This document shows, one piece after another, positions 38,479 to 46,049 of a stretch of DNA of 64,000 nucleotides. The stretch is from contig JAHRFE010000024.1 in the NCBI GenBank assembly GCA_019084245.1, forward strand, positions 1 through 64,000, read 5' to 3'. Positions within the stretch are counted from its first letter, which is position 1; each line of letters opens with the position of its first letter. The stretch comes from Hoeflea sp. (GTDB lineage: Bacteria; Pseudomonadota; Alphaproteobacteria; Rhizobiales; Rhizobiaceae). The translations under genes were made by a program, and so were the position numbers. The notes under the pieces were generated by a model. It saw nothing but the letters and a program-made list of their open reading frames with translations, had not been told where the DNA came from and ran no database searches.

Positions 38479-40079
38479 GCGGAGAACCCCATATCGATCT
38501 TGTGACCGAGGTCGCTCAGCACTTCGCGCGCGGCATTGGCGCCGGGGGCGCCCATGACGCCGCCGCCGGGATGGGTGGAGGATCCGCACATGTAGAGCCC
38601 CTTGATCGGCGAGCGGTACTGGGCGTAGCCCGGCACCGGGCGGTTGAACAGCAGCTGGTCGAAGGTCAGTTCGCCCTGGAAGATGTTGCCCTCGGTGAGG
38701 CCCACCTGATCCTCGATGTCCTTTGGCGTGCGGATCTCCTTGTGGACGATCAGCTTGCGGAAATCCGGGCTGTGGCGCGCGATCTTGGAAATCACGGTCT
38801 CGGCGAAGGCCTCGCGGTTGGCGTCGTCCCACTGGCCGTTCGCCAGCTCATAGGGCGCGTACTGCACGAAGATCGTGGCATAGTGCTTGCCGGGCGGCGC
38901 CATGGTCGGGTCGATCTGGGTCGGGATGAGGAAATCGACATAGGGGCTTGCCGACCAGCGGCCGTCCTTCCAATCGTCATAGGCGCGTTCGATCTCTTCC
39001 ATGTCGTCGAGAAAATGCAGATCGCCACGCAGGAACGAAGCGTCCTTCGGCGCGCCGGTGAAGGTGGGCATGCCGTCGAGCGCGATGTTGAGTTTTCCGG
39101 ACGAGCCGCGAAACCGGTAGCGCTTGACGCCCTTGACGAAATCCTGCGGCAGATCCTTCTCGTCGGTGTGGTCGACGAAAGTGCGGCGCACATCCATGCC
39201 GGAGACGACCGTTTCCGCATGCAGTTCGTCGCCATTGTCGAGCGCCACGCCGCGGACCTTGCCGTCGCGGATGATGAAGCGGTCGAGGCCGGAGCCCATG
39301 CGGATTTCGCCGCCCGAGGCCTCGAACGAGCGCGCCATGGCCTGGGTGATCGAGCCCATGCCGCCGCGGGCAAAGCCCCAGGCGCCGATCGCGCCGTCGA
39401 CCTCGCCCATGTAGTGGTGCAACAGCACATAGGCCGTGCCGGGCGAATAGGGTCCGAGGCCGGTGCCGATGATGCCGGAGCCGGCGATATAGGCCTTGAT
39501 CATCGGGGTTTCGAAATACTGGTCGAGATATTCGGCGATCGACATGGTCCAGAACCGAACCGTCTCGGCCATTTCGCGGGCGCCGAGGCCGTGGAACCGC
39601 TTGAGGATGTAGAGCAGCTCGGAAATGTCGCGCGGTTTCAGCGAGGCCGGGTCAGGGGCGGTGCGCAGTAGCAGCGGCTTGATGAACTTGCACTGGCGCA
39701 TCACCGCGCGGGAATAGCGTTCATAGCCGTCGGCGTCGCGCGGCGAATGGCGGACCAGTTCGCGGCGCAGCGCGTCATGGTCGGACATGTAGGCGAAATA
39801 GTCGCCCTTGGAATCAAACACCGCGCCGCCCTCGTAGGGGATCACCTGCAACCCGTACCTGGGCAGTTCCAGCGCGCGGATGATTTCGGGGCGGAGCAGC
39901 GAGCAGACATAGGAGCAGTTGGAATAGGTCCAGCCGGGCGTCAGCGACAGGCTGACCGCAGCGCCGCCGACATGGTTCTCCTTCTCGACGATCAGGGTCT
40001 TCAGACCGGCGCGGGCCATGAAGCAGGCGGCGGTGAGGCCGTTGTGGCCTGCTCCTACGATGATCGCGTCATATGTCAT
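38475..40079 (-). CDS. CrtI-like FAD/NAD(P)-dependent oxidoreductase, first copy
   Basis: 534 aa from the ATG at 40079. N-terminal AIIVGAGHNGLTAACFMARA, VGGAAVSLSLTPGWTYSNCS, and C-terminal LYMCGSSTHPGGGVMGAPGA. A diverged paralogue of the next gene, so the pair probably forms a heteromer or carries out successive oxidations. First gene of a four-gene operon (this, second oxidoreductase, GcvT-like, 75-aa protein). The promoter (TTGACT, 16 bases, CTAGCC on the minus strand) is overlapped by the shared operator. Confidence 0.87.
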   Translation of the reverse strand: MTYDAIIVGAGHNGLTAACFMARAGLKTLIVEKENHVGGAAVSLSLTPGWTYSNCSYVCSLLRPEIIRALELPRYGLQVIPYEGGAVFDSKGDYFAYMSDHDALRRELVRHSPRDADGYERYSRAVMRQCKFIKPLLLRTAPDPASLKPRDISELLYILKRFHGLGAREMAETVRFWTMSIAEYLDQYFETPMIKAYIAGSGIIGTGLGPYSPGTAYVLLHHYMGEVDGAIGAWGFARGGMGSITQAMARSFEASGGEIRMGSGLDRFIIRDGKVRGVALDNGDELHAETVVSGMDVRRTFVDHTDEKDLPQDFVKGVKRYRFRGSSGKLNIALDGMPTFTGAPKDASFLRGDLHFLDDMEEIERAYDDWKDGRWSASPYVDFLIPTQIDPTMAPPGKHYATIFVQYAPYELANGQWDDANREAFAETVISKIARHSPDFRKLIVHKEIRTPKDIEDQVGLTEGNIFQGELTFDQLLFNRPVPGYAQYRSPIKGLYMCGSSTHPGGGVMGAPGANAAREVLSDLGHKIDMGFSA

Positions 40080-40112
40080 GGCCGGTCCCGGATTGGTAAA
40101 ATCCAAGGCTAG

Positions 40113-40130
40113 AATAAACTGAGCGTTCAG
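40113..40130 (-). promoter_or_regulatory. Shared 18-nt operator, oxidoreductase operon/TetR intergenic region
   Basis: On the minus strand CTGAACGCTCAGTTTATT, containing a perfect ACTGA-ACGC-TCAGT dyad. It lies between the -35 (TTGACT) and -10 (CTAGCC) of the oxidoreductase operon and 150 bases upstream of the divergent TetR gene. Confidence 0.65.
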
Positions 40131-40279
40131 TCAAAAAATTTGTTCCGCAAAGTTTTCGCGGCCTGCGCCCGGGCGCCTGCGCTCGATGGAATACCCGGCG
40201 CTCCGGTGCGCTCACCTGCTGCATAATTTGATTGCGGGAACCGATTCCGCTTTGCGCAAATATGCAGTAGACAGGGGGC

Positions 40280-40900
40280 ATGTCACACCCGGCCGATGTC
40301 CAGAAGATCTCTCCCACCAGCCTGCGCACCCAGGCCCGGATGATCGAGGCCGTGGTCGATGTGGTGGCCCAGCATGGCATCTCCGGCACCACCTTCGCCA
40401 ATGTCTCGGCGGCGGCGGGTGTGTCCCAGGGCGCGCTGGTGTTTCACTTCAAGACCAAGGAAGGCCTGCTGACGGAAACCCTGTCGCGGCTGCTGCAGGA
40501 ATACGAGCAGGCGTGGAGCGCGGCGTTCGCATCGCCTGATCCGCTGGACCGGATCCTCGGTCTCATTCGCGCCGATTTCAAGCCGTCGATCTGCAGCCGC
40601 AAGAAGCTGGCGTTGTGGTTTTCGTTCTGGGGCGAGGCCGGGGTGCAGCCGCTTTACAACAGGATCTGCGTCGCCGCCGAGGATGTCCGTCACCAGGCGA
40701 TGCTGGGCAGTTGCAGTGAACTGGTGGAGACCACAGGCGGCCCCGACCCGGTCCTGCTGACCAATTCGATCGACGCCTTCACCGACGGGTTGTGGCTTCA
40801 GATGCACATCCAGAGCCAGCCGATCACCCGGGCCGAAGCGCTCGACTCGGCGCTGGCGCATCTGCGGCTGCTGCTGCCGCATCACGCCGGCCGGATCTGA
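40280..40900 (+). CDS. BetI-like TetR-family regulator 1
   Basis: 206 aa. N-terminal TetR HTH: QARMIEAVVDVVAQHGISGT, TFANVSAAAGVSQGALVFHF with recognition helix GVSQGALVFHFKTKEGLL. The C-terminal ligand domain resembles BetI, the choline/betaine regulator. It is divergent from the oxidoreductase operon, and the shared operator stands in the gap, so it is a candidate master repressor of the 31-49 kb regulon. AGGGGG precedes the ATG closely. Confidence 0.88.
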   Translation: MSHPADVQKISPTSLRTQARMIEAVVDVVAQHGISGTTFANVSAAAGVSQGALVFHFKTKEGLLTETLSRLLQEYEQAWSAAFASPDPLDRILGLIRADFKPSICSRKKLALWFSFWGEAGVQPLYNRICVAAEDVRHQAMLGSCSELVETTGGPDPVLLTNSIDAFTDGLWLQMHIQSQPITRAEALDSALAHLRLLLPHHAGRI

Positions 40901-41047
40901 ACCGGCAGCGGCCGGGGGTGCTTCAAGTGAGAAACCTGCCCCTCCGATCGGCTGCCGGTCTCTCGGAAAACGCCTGCGATATTGCGGCCCCGATGGCGGG
41001 CGCCTGACGCCGGAAACCGCGCGGTCGAGGGGGCGTCAAACTTCCGC

Positions 41048-41065
41048 TATTGAATGAACGTTCAA
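41048..41065 (-). promoter_or_regulatory. Shared 18-nt operator upstream of the methyltransferase
   Basis: Minus-strand reading TTGAACGTTCATTCAATA; contains the perfect palindrome TGAACGTTCA. It lies 74 bases before the methyltransferase start. Confidence 0.65.
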
Positions 41066-41138
41066 CAAACTTGTTGCAATCCGGGTTCATTCCGCCAATA
41101 CTTCGTCAAACGCAATTGAGCGAGGACCACGATCCATC

Positions 41139-41984
41139 ATGCGAGATGGCATTCCCGATCCGACATCAAAGGCGCCTGCTGTTTCCTCGCCCGTCGAGGC
41201 TGCGCCGGAATATGACGACACCGCGATCCGCTTTCTGGAAGCGCTGTGGGGGGAGGGCTTCCTGTCGCCGGGCGGACCGGACGAGGTCCGCAGGGTTGTC
41301 GCGGATCTGGATTTTGCCGGCAGCCACGTGCTGGACATCGGCTGCGGTTCGGGCGGCATCACCCTGTTCCTGGCCAGGGAATACGGGCCTGCCGAGATCG
41401 TCGGCTATGATGTCGAGCAGCCGGTCGTGGATCTCGCCACGAAGCGCGCCGGCGAGCAGGGCCTTGACGATATCGCCCGTTTCGTGCGCGGCGACCCCGG
41501 GCCGCTGCCGTTTCCCGTCGAGAGCTTCGACATCGTCTTCTCCAAGGACGCGCTCATTAACGTGGCCGACAAGGAGGCGCTGTTCGCCGACATCTTCCGG
41601 CTGCTCAAGCCCGGCGGCGAGTTTGCGGCGAGCGACTGGCTGACCTCGCATGACGGCGATCCGTCCGACGCGATGCGGACCTATCTCGCAGCCGAGGGGC
41701 TGAGTTTCGGCATGGCGTCGGCCGCCCGCTACGAGGCGGCGATGAAGCGCGCCGGTTTTGTCGATGTGCAGACCGTCAACCGGAATGAATGGTACAGGGA
41801 CGTGGCGCGGGGCGAACTCGAGCGCCTCAAGGGTCCGCTCCATGCGCCGGTCGCCGCGGTCGTCGGATCGGACTATGTCGACAAGAACATCAAGACCTGG
41901 AGCGCCATGCAGACGGTGCTCGACAGCGGCGAGCATTGCCCGACCCATCTGTCGGAATTAGGCCGGTTTGACACGCACCCCTGA
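41139..41984 (+). CDS. Class I SAM-dependent methyltransferase
   Basis: 281 aa. SAM motif I VLDIGCGSGGITLFLAREYG at about residues 64-83, acidic motif II region VGYDVEQPVVDLA, post-motif SFDIVFSKDALINVADKEAL, and LLKPGGEFAASDWL. These parts most resemble phosphoethanolamine and sarcosine/dimethylglycine N-methyltransferases, but the substrate is uncertain. A BetI-like gene follows 17 bases downstream in the same unit, and the shared operator precedes it. Confidence 0.85.
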   Translation: MRDGIPDPTSKAPAVSSPVEAAPEYDDTAIRFLEALWGEGFLSPGGPDEVRRVVADLDFAGSHVLDIGCGSGGITLFLAREYGPAEIVGYDVEQPVVDLATKRAGEQGLDDIARFVRGDPGPLPFPVESFDIVFSKDALINVADKEALFADIFRLLKPGGEFAASDWLTSHDGDPSDAMRTYLAAEGLSFGMASAARYEAAMKRAGFVDVQTVNRNEWYRDVARGELERLKGPLHAPVAAVVGSDYVDKNIKTWSAMQTVLDSGEHCPTHLSELGRFDTHP

Positions 41985-42001
41985 TCAAGAGGAACATTGC
42001 C

Positions 42002-42661
42002 TTGAGCGAAGGACATGAACATGAGAATTCCGCGCCGGCGACGGAGGCTGCCCGCCGCCGCGAGCCCAAGGCGCTGCGCCGCGAACAACTGATCAACGCC
42101 ACGATCGATTCACTGGCCAAGCGCGGCTATGCCGCCACCACGCTCGCCGATGTGGCCGATGGCGCGGGATTGTCGCGCGGGATCGTGAATTTCCATTTCG
42201 CCAGCAAGGAAAACCTGCTGGCCGAAACCATCCGGTTCCTGCAAGACGAGTACACCGCCAACTGGCAGGCGACGGTGAAGAAGGCCGCCCCCGACACGGC
42301 GTCGCAACTGCTAGCCATGGTGACGGCGGATCTCGACAAGAAGATCTGCACCCACCGCAAGCTGGCCGCCTGGTTCGCGCTGATCGCCGAGGCACGCTCC
42401 AAGCCCGCCTATCATGAAATGGCTTGGGAACGGGACGCCAAGTACCGCTCGACGCTGACCTCGATCTGCAAGCTTGCCAAGGAAGAAGGCGATTATGCGT
42501 TTGACCCGCAGAGCACGGCGGATGCGATCTACGCCATGCAGGAAGGGTTGTGGCTCAGGATGATGCTGTTTGGCCGCGGCTACAAGCGCGAGGCGGCGCT
42601 CGGCGTCGTGCTCGATACGCTGTGCACGATTTTTCCCATGCACTTCGCGATTGATAAATGA
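42002..42661 (+). CDS. BetI-like TetR-family regulator 2
   Basis: 219 aa from a TTG at 42002, with AAGAGG eight bases upstream. TetR HTH: REQLINATIDSLAKRGYAAT, TLADVADGAGLSRGIVNFHF. Ligand domain BetI-like (KLAAWFALIAEARSKPAYHE). Co-transcribed with the methyltransferase. It is only distantly similar to regulator 1, but the recognition helices share the pattern G-S-x-G-x-V-x-F-H-F, so both may see related operators. The stop is followed at once by AT-rich inserted DNA. Confidence 0.87.
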   Translation: MSEGHEHENSAPATEAARRREPKALRREQLINATIDSLAKRGYAATTLADVADGAGLSRGIVNFHFASKENLLAETIRFLQDEYTANWQATVKKAAPDTASQLLAMVTADLDKKICTHRKLAAWFALIAEARSKPAYHEMAWERDAKYRSTLTSICKLAKEEGDYAFDPQSTADAIYAMQEGLWLRMMLFGRGYKREAALGVVLDTLCTIFPMHFAIDK

Positions 42662-42746
42662 ACGGAATGCGCGTTAAAAAGACAGTATCGACAACGGATT
42701 CTATGATTTCCACGTCGCTTAATTTCGCACTAATTTCCATTATGCA

Positions 42747-43994
42747 ATGGTGGAGCTAAATACTGAAATGAGAAAACTGTTTCACGGGTTGAATGACTCG
42801 AATGGCATTTTTATCTATAATCTACTGATTCCAGTTGAAATTCATTCAGATGCCCAGGATCTATTTCATATTGACGAAACGCGCATATGGAAGAATAAAA
42901 CTGAAAAAATTGAAACGTCACCGATACAATTGAAAATCATAAAGCCATTTTTCGTTGAAAAATTGGTGAGCAGTCATGTGCATGAATATTTCTTTAGAAA
43001 AATATTTTCTGAATATATTGAGAAAATCGATAATTTGAATATAAAAGTTTGTACAGATGGTTGTGGTATTGTTTATATAGATATTTCTGCAAGGCTGGTT
43101 GGAAAAGAAATTTTGGATATAAGAAAAATTCAATATAAAATTCTCTCGGGGGAAAATCATACGGAAGGATTTTGTTTTAATAAGTCAATATTTGAGAACG
43201 ATCTCGATGAGTTGATACTTGAAGTTTTCGGTTTTGTTGTAAATGGTAATTATTCGTTTTTACCAAGTTATTTTGAAAATGTAATATTATACGAGTCTGA
43301 AATAGAAAATCATATAGTTAGTGCAATGAATTTTATGTCGCTTGACGGAGATATTTATTTTGATTCAAATATTAGAAATGAAAATGGAAATAGCTATGTT
43401 TGTGGCAATTATAATATTACAATATTTATAACAGATTCAGATATATTTTTGTACCAACGGTTTAGTGATATTATTCGACATTTATATTTGGGATGGATAT
43501 ATATAAGGCATCTTAGGTCGCAAATTCAAAAGAGTTATTTGGATATTGTTGTAGCTGGAGGAAATAAAAGAGTTAGTGCGGCGGATTATAATAATTTAGT
43601 ATCGAAAATAAATTTAATAAATTCATTTTTATACTTGTCTGATGGAGAGGTTGTATGTGAATGGGGCGATGAATATCAGATTTACAGTGTTTTGTGGCGG
43701 GCTTGGGGAGGTGATAAATTTATTGAAAGCACTCAATCTCTAATTGATAAAGTAAAGACAGCTTTTGAATTTAAATCAAAACAAGAAAATATGAAATACG
43801 AAGGTATTGTTCAGCAAATATTAGGGGTTCTAACCGTTTTCTCAATTTTAGGCGTCGGAGCTCAGATGATAGAATTTATTTCTTCGAATGAAGATCCATC
43901 TAGTGAATACAGATATATAGCATCAATTGTTTTGCTTTCTATTTCTCTTATATTTACAGCTATTATTATTTATATTGGTCGCAGACGAGGGTAG
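42747..43994 (+). CDS. AT-rich gene for a CorA-like membrane-anchored protein, unknown
   Basis: 415 aa (start 42747, or ATG 42768). GC is about 30% by eye, against over 60% in both neighbours, and codon use is wholly different, so it is recently acquired. Residues 1-340 are soluble, rich in Ile, Asn, Tyr and Ser, with no motif I recognise. Residues about 335-355 form a helix (QSLIDKVKTAFEFKSKQENM) leading into two membrane helices (about 357-377 and 392-411), then GRRRG. Helix plus two C-terminal membrane spans is the CorA-like layout, but the GMN motif is absent. A phage-defence effector is possible by analogy only. Confidence 0.75.
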   Translation: MVELNTEMRKLFHGLNDSNGIFIYNLLIPVEIHSDAQDLFHIDETRIWKNKTEKIETSPIQLKIIKPFFVEKLVSSHVHEYFFRKIFSEYIEKIDNLNIKVCTDGCGIVYIDISARLVGKEILDIRKIQYKILSGENHTEGFCFNKSIFENDLDELILEVFGFVVNGNYSFLPSYFENVILYESEIENHIVSAMNFMSLDGDIYFDSNIRNENGNSYVCGNYNITIFITDSDIFLYQRFSDIIRHLYLGWIYIRHLRSQIQKSYLDIVVAGGNKRVSAADYNNLVSKINLINSFLYLSDGEVVCEWGDEYQIYSVLWRAWGGDKFIESTQSLIDKVKTAFEFKSKQENMKYEGIVQQILGVLTVFSILGVGAQMIEFISSNEDPSSEYRYIASIVLLSISLIFTAIIIYIGRRRG

Positions 43995-43998
43995 GGTT

Positions 43999-44092
43999 CT
44001 GGCTTAGTGTCTCGTACTGGTCGTGGGTGACCATGATGAAGGTGATGCCGATCCGGTTGGCGTTATCGCGTTCTATATCATCGATTTCCTTT
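43999..44092 (-). pseudogene. Remnant of an ABC importer ATPase (PotA-like)
   Basis: The minus strand reads NRIGITFIMVTHDQYETLS, the strand and H-loop of an ABC ATPase (compare [14 protein letters not shown] in the intact gene at 31.5 kb). Walker A, signature and Walker B are missing upstream and everything after the H-loop is missing downstream. It directly follows the permease stop, where the ATPase of this operon would be expected, and abuts the AT-rich insert. Confidence 0.8.
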
Positions 44093-44899
44093 TCACGGGC
44101 GAAGCTCCATCTTGCGTTCGGCGCGGCGGCGGAACAGTTCGGCGGCGGTGAGCAGGACGAGGGAGGCGGCGATCAGGATCGAACCGAGCGCCAGCACGTT
44201 CGGCAGCTTGGCGGCAAACCGCAACTGGCCCCAGATATAGACCGGCAGGGTCGGCTCCGTGCCGCTGAGGAAAAAGGCGAGAATGAACTCGTCAAGCGAG
44301 ATGGTGAAGGTGACCAAGAGGCTCGAGACGATCGAGGGGGCAAGCATCGGCAGCGTCACCCGGCGAAGCGTGCCGAAGGCGGTTTCGCCCAGATCGCGCG
44401 AGGCCTCCTCCATGCTCGGATCGAAGCCTTCGAAACCCGAGACCAGGACGGTGACCGAATAGGGCACGCAGATGAGCAGATGGCCGAGGATCACGGTGAT
44501 CAGCGACAGCTCGAGCCCGAGCCCGAGCAGGACCACCAGCAGCGAGATGGCGATGATGATCTCAGGCAGGATCAAGGGCGCCATGATAAGCCCGCTGGCG
44601 GCGCCCAGGCCGCGAAAGCGGTGGCGGGTGATGGCGCGGGCGGCGCAGATGCCGAGCACCGTGCTCAGGAAGGCGGCGCTGACGCCGACGATCAGCGAGT
44701 TCCACGCAGCCCCCAGCATTGCGGCATTGCCCGACAGGCCCTCGTACCATTTCAGCGTGAAGCCCGCGAGCGGCAGCATCGGCGTGGCGGAATCGTTGAC
44801 GGAAAAGATCGGCAGCAGCAGCACCGGGAAATACAGGATCGCCACATAGAAGATCACATAGGTCGACAGCACGCGTCGGGGCGAGGGAAGAAGCTTCAT
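44093..44899 (-). CDS. Second amine-type ABC importer, permease PotC-like
   Basis: 268 aa, six membrane helices. EAA loop: MEEASRDLGETAFGTLRRVT followed by LPMLAPSIVSSLLVTF; TISLDEFILAFFLSGTEPTL matches the PotC/PotI signature. It overlaps the upstream permease by four bases. Its own ATPase gene is reduced to a fragment and no binding protein is seen, so it either works with the ATPase of the importer at 31.5-35.4 kb or is non-functional. Confidence 0.9.
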   Translation of the reverse strand: MKLLPSPRRVLSTYVIFYVAILYFPVLLLPIFSVNDSATPMLPLAGFTLKWYEGLSGNAAMLGAAWNSLIVGVSAAFLSTVLGICAARAITRHRFRGLGAASGLIMAPLILPEIIIAISLLVVLLGLGLELSLITVILGHLLICVPYSVTVLVSGFEGFDPSMEEASRDLGETAFGTLRRVTLPMLAPSIVSSLLVTFTISLDEFILAFFLSGTEPTLPVYIWGQLRFAAKLPNVLALGSILIAASLVLLTAAELFRRRAERKMELRP

Positions 44900-45858
44900 T
44901 TGAAGAGCCTCTTGAGGCCCAGCAGCATGAGAACGATGGCGCCTGCGACCAGGGAGACGATCACCATGGTGGTAACGGCCAGTGCTGCGCCCAGAGGCCA
45001 GTTCGACGCCTTGCCGAACTGCGCCTGGATGGCGTTGGCGATCATCACGCCGTCCTTGCCGCCGACCAGCCTTGGCGTGACGTAATCGCCCACGGTTGGG
45101 ATCATGACGATCAGAAGCGCGGCGATGATGCCGGGCATGGTCAGCGGCAGGGTGACGCGCAGGAACCGCCGCACTGGCCCGTCGCCCAGGTCGGCCGCCG
45201 CCTCGAGCAGCGAGCGGTCGAGCTTTTCGAGCGAGACGAACAGCGGCAGGATGGCGAAGGCGGCCCAGCTGTGGGCAAGGGTGATGATGACGGCGTTGAC
45301 ATTGTAGATCAGCCAGTTGAGCGGCTCGGCGATGACGCCGAGATAGAGCAGGCCCGAATTGAGTACGCCCTTGTAGCCCAGGATCACCTTCCACGACAGG
45401 ATCCGGAGCAGGTAGCCGGACCAGAAGGGGACGGTGATGATGAACAGCCACAGGCCCTTGTAGCGCCCGCCATGAAACGACACGAACCAGGCGACCGGAT
45501 AGGCGAGGATGACGGTGACGAAGGCGACTGTCACCGAGACGAACAGGGAGCGCATCAGCAGGTCGCGGTAGATCGGCTCGGTCAGCGCCGCCTTGTAATT
45601 GTCGAGCGTGAAGGTGCGATCGATGGTCAGATAATCCTGCGTCCAGAAGCTGTGGGTGATGATGACGATGATCGGCCCGATCAGCAGAAGCACGGCGTAG
45701 ATCAGCGGCGGCGAGATGGTCAGCCAGCCCTTGCCGGTCTCGGTCTGCAGGAAGCGCGGGCCGCCTGTCCGGCGGGCCGAGCGCTCGACTGGCAGTGTGG
45801 GGGCAGATGGCTGCAAATGCGCTTCCTCGCCGTGACCGGGCTTGCCGGCGGTTCCCAT
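44896..45858 (-). CDS. Second amine-type ABC importer, permease PotB-like
   Basis: About 320 aa from the ATG at 45858. The start is uncertain: an open frame continues to an ATG at 45990, but that would put the shared operator inside the gene. The first 45 residues are polar, then six helices starting ISPPLIYAVLLLIGPIIVII. EAA loop LLEAAADLGDGPVRRFLRVT, then LPLTMPGIIAALLIVM and PTVGDYVTPRLVGGKDGVMI, typical of PotB/PotH. Divergent from the aminotransferase gene with the operator between them. Confidence 0.88.
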   Translation of the reverse strand: MGTAGKPGHGEEAHLQPSAPTLPVERSARRTGGPRFLQTETGKGWLTISPPLIYAVLLLIGPIIVIITHSFWTQDYLTIDRTFTLDNYKAALTEPIYRDLLMRSLFVSVTVAFVTVILAYPVAWFVSFHGGRYKGLWLFIITVPFWSGYLLRILSWKVILGYKGVLNSGLLYLGVIAEPLNWLIYNVNAVIITLAHSWAAFAILPLFVSLEKLDRSLLEAAADLGDGPVRRFLRVTLPLTMPGIIAALLIVMIPTVGDYVTPRLVGGKDGVMIANAIQAQFGKASNWPLGAALAVTTMVIVSLVAGAIVLMLLGLKRLFK

Positions 45859-45961
45859 GCCGGCTTGCGTTTGCCTGTTCTTCTGGGGCAGGCCCGTAAC
45901 AGATCGTCCTGATTGGAGGCCAAAAGAGAGTTGAATGCAAGCCGTTTTTCTGCCAAATTGA

Positions 45962-45979
45962 CTGAACAGCCATTCAATA
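45962..45979 (+). promoter_or_regulatory. Shared 18-nt operator between permease and aminotransferase genes
   Basis: CTGAACAGCCATTCAATA agrees at 15 of 18 positions with the site before the ABC importer operon. TTGACT overlaps its left end as a possible -35. It could govern both divergent units. Confidence 0.65.
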
Positions 45980-46049
45980 AGCTCTGCCAATGGCGCCCTC
46001 GAACCCGTTGAAATCCGGCGCCATCCCTTCGTTTCAGGAATCCCATGTC

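Noticed and set aside
36967-40079. Carotenoid biosynthesis by the two phytoene desaturase-like genes
   Set aside because: No crtB, crtE or crtY gene is nearby; partners are an amine importer, a GcvT-like gene and TetR regulators, and the superfamily is broad.
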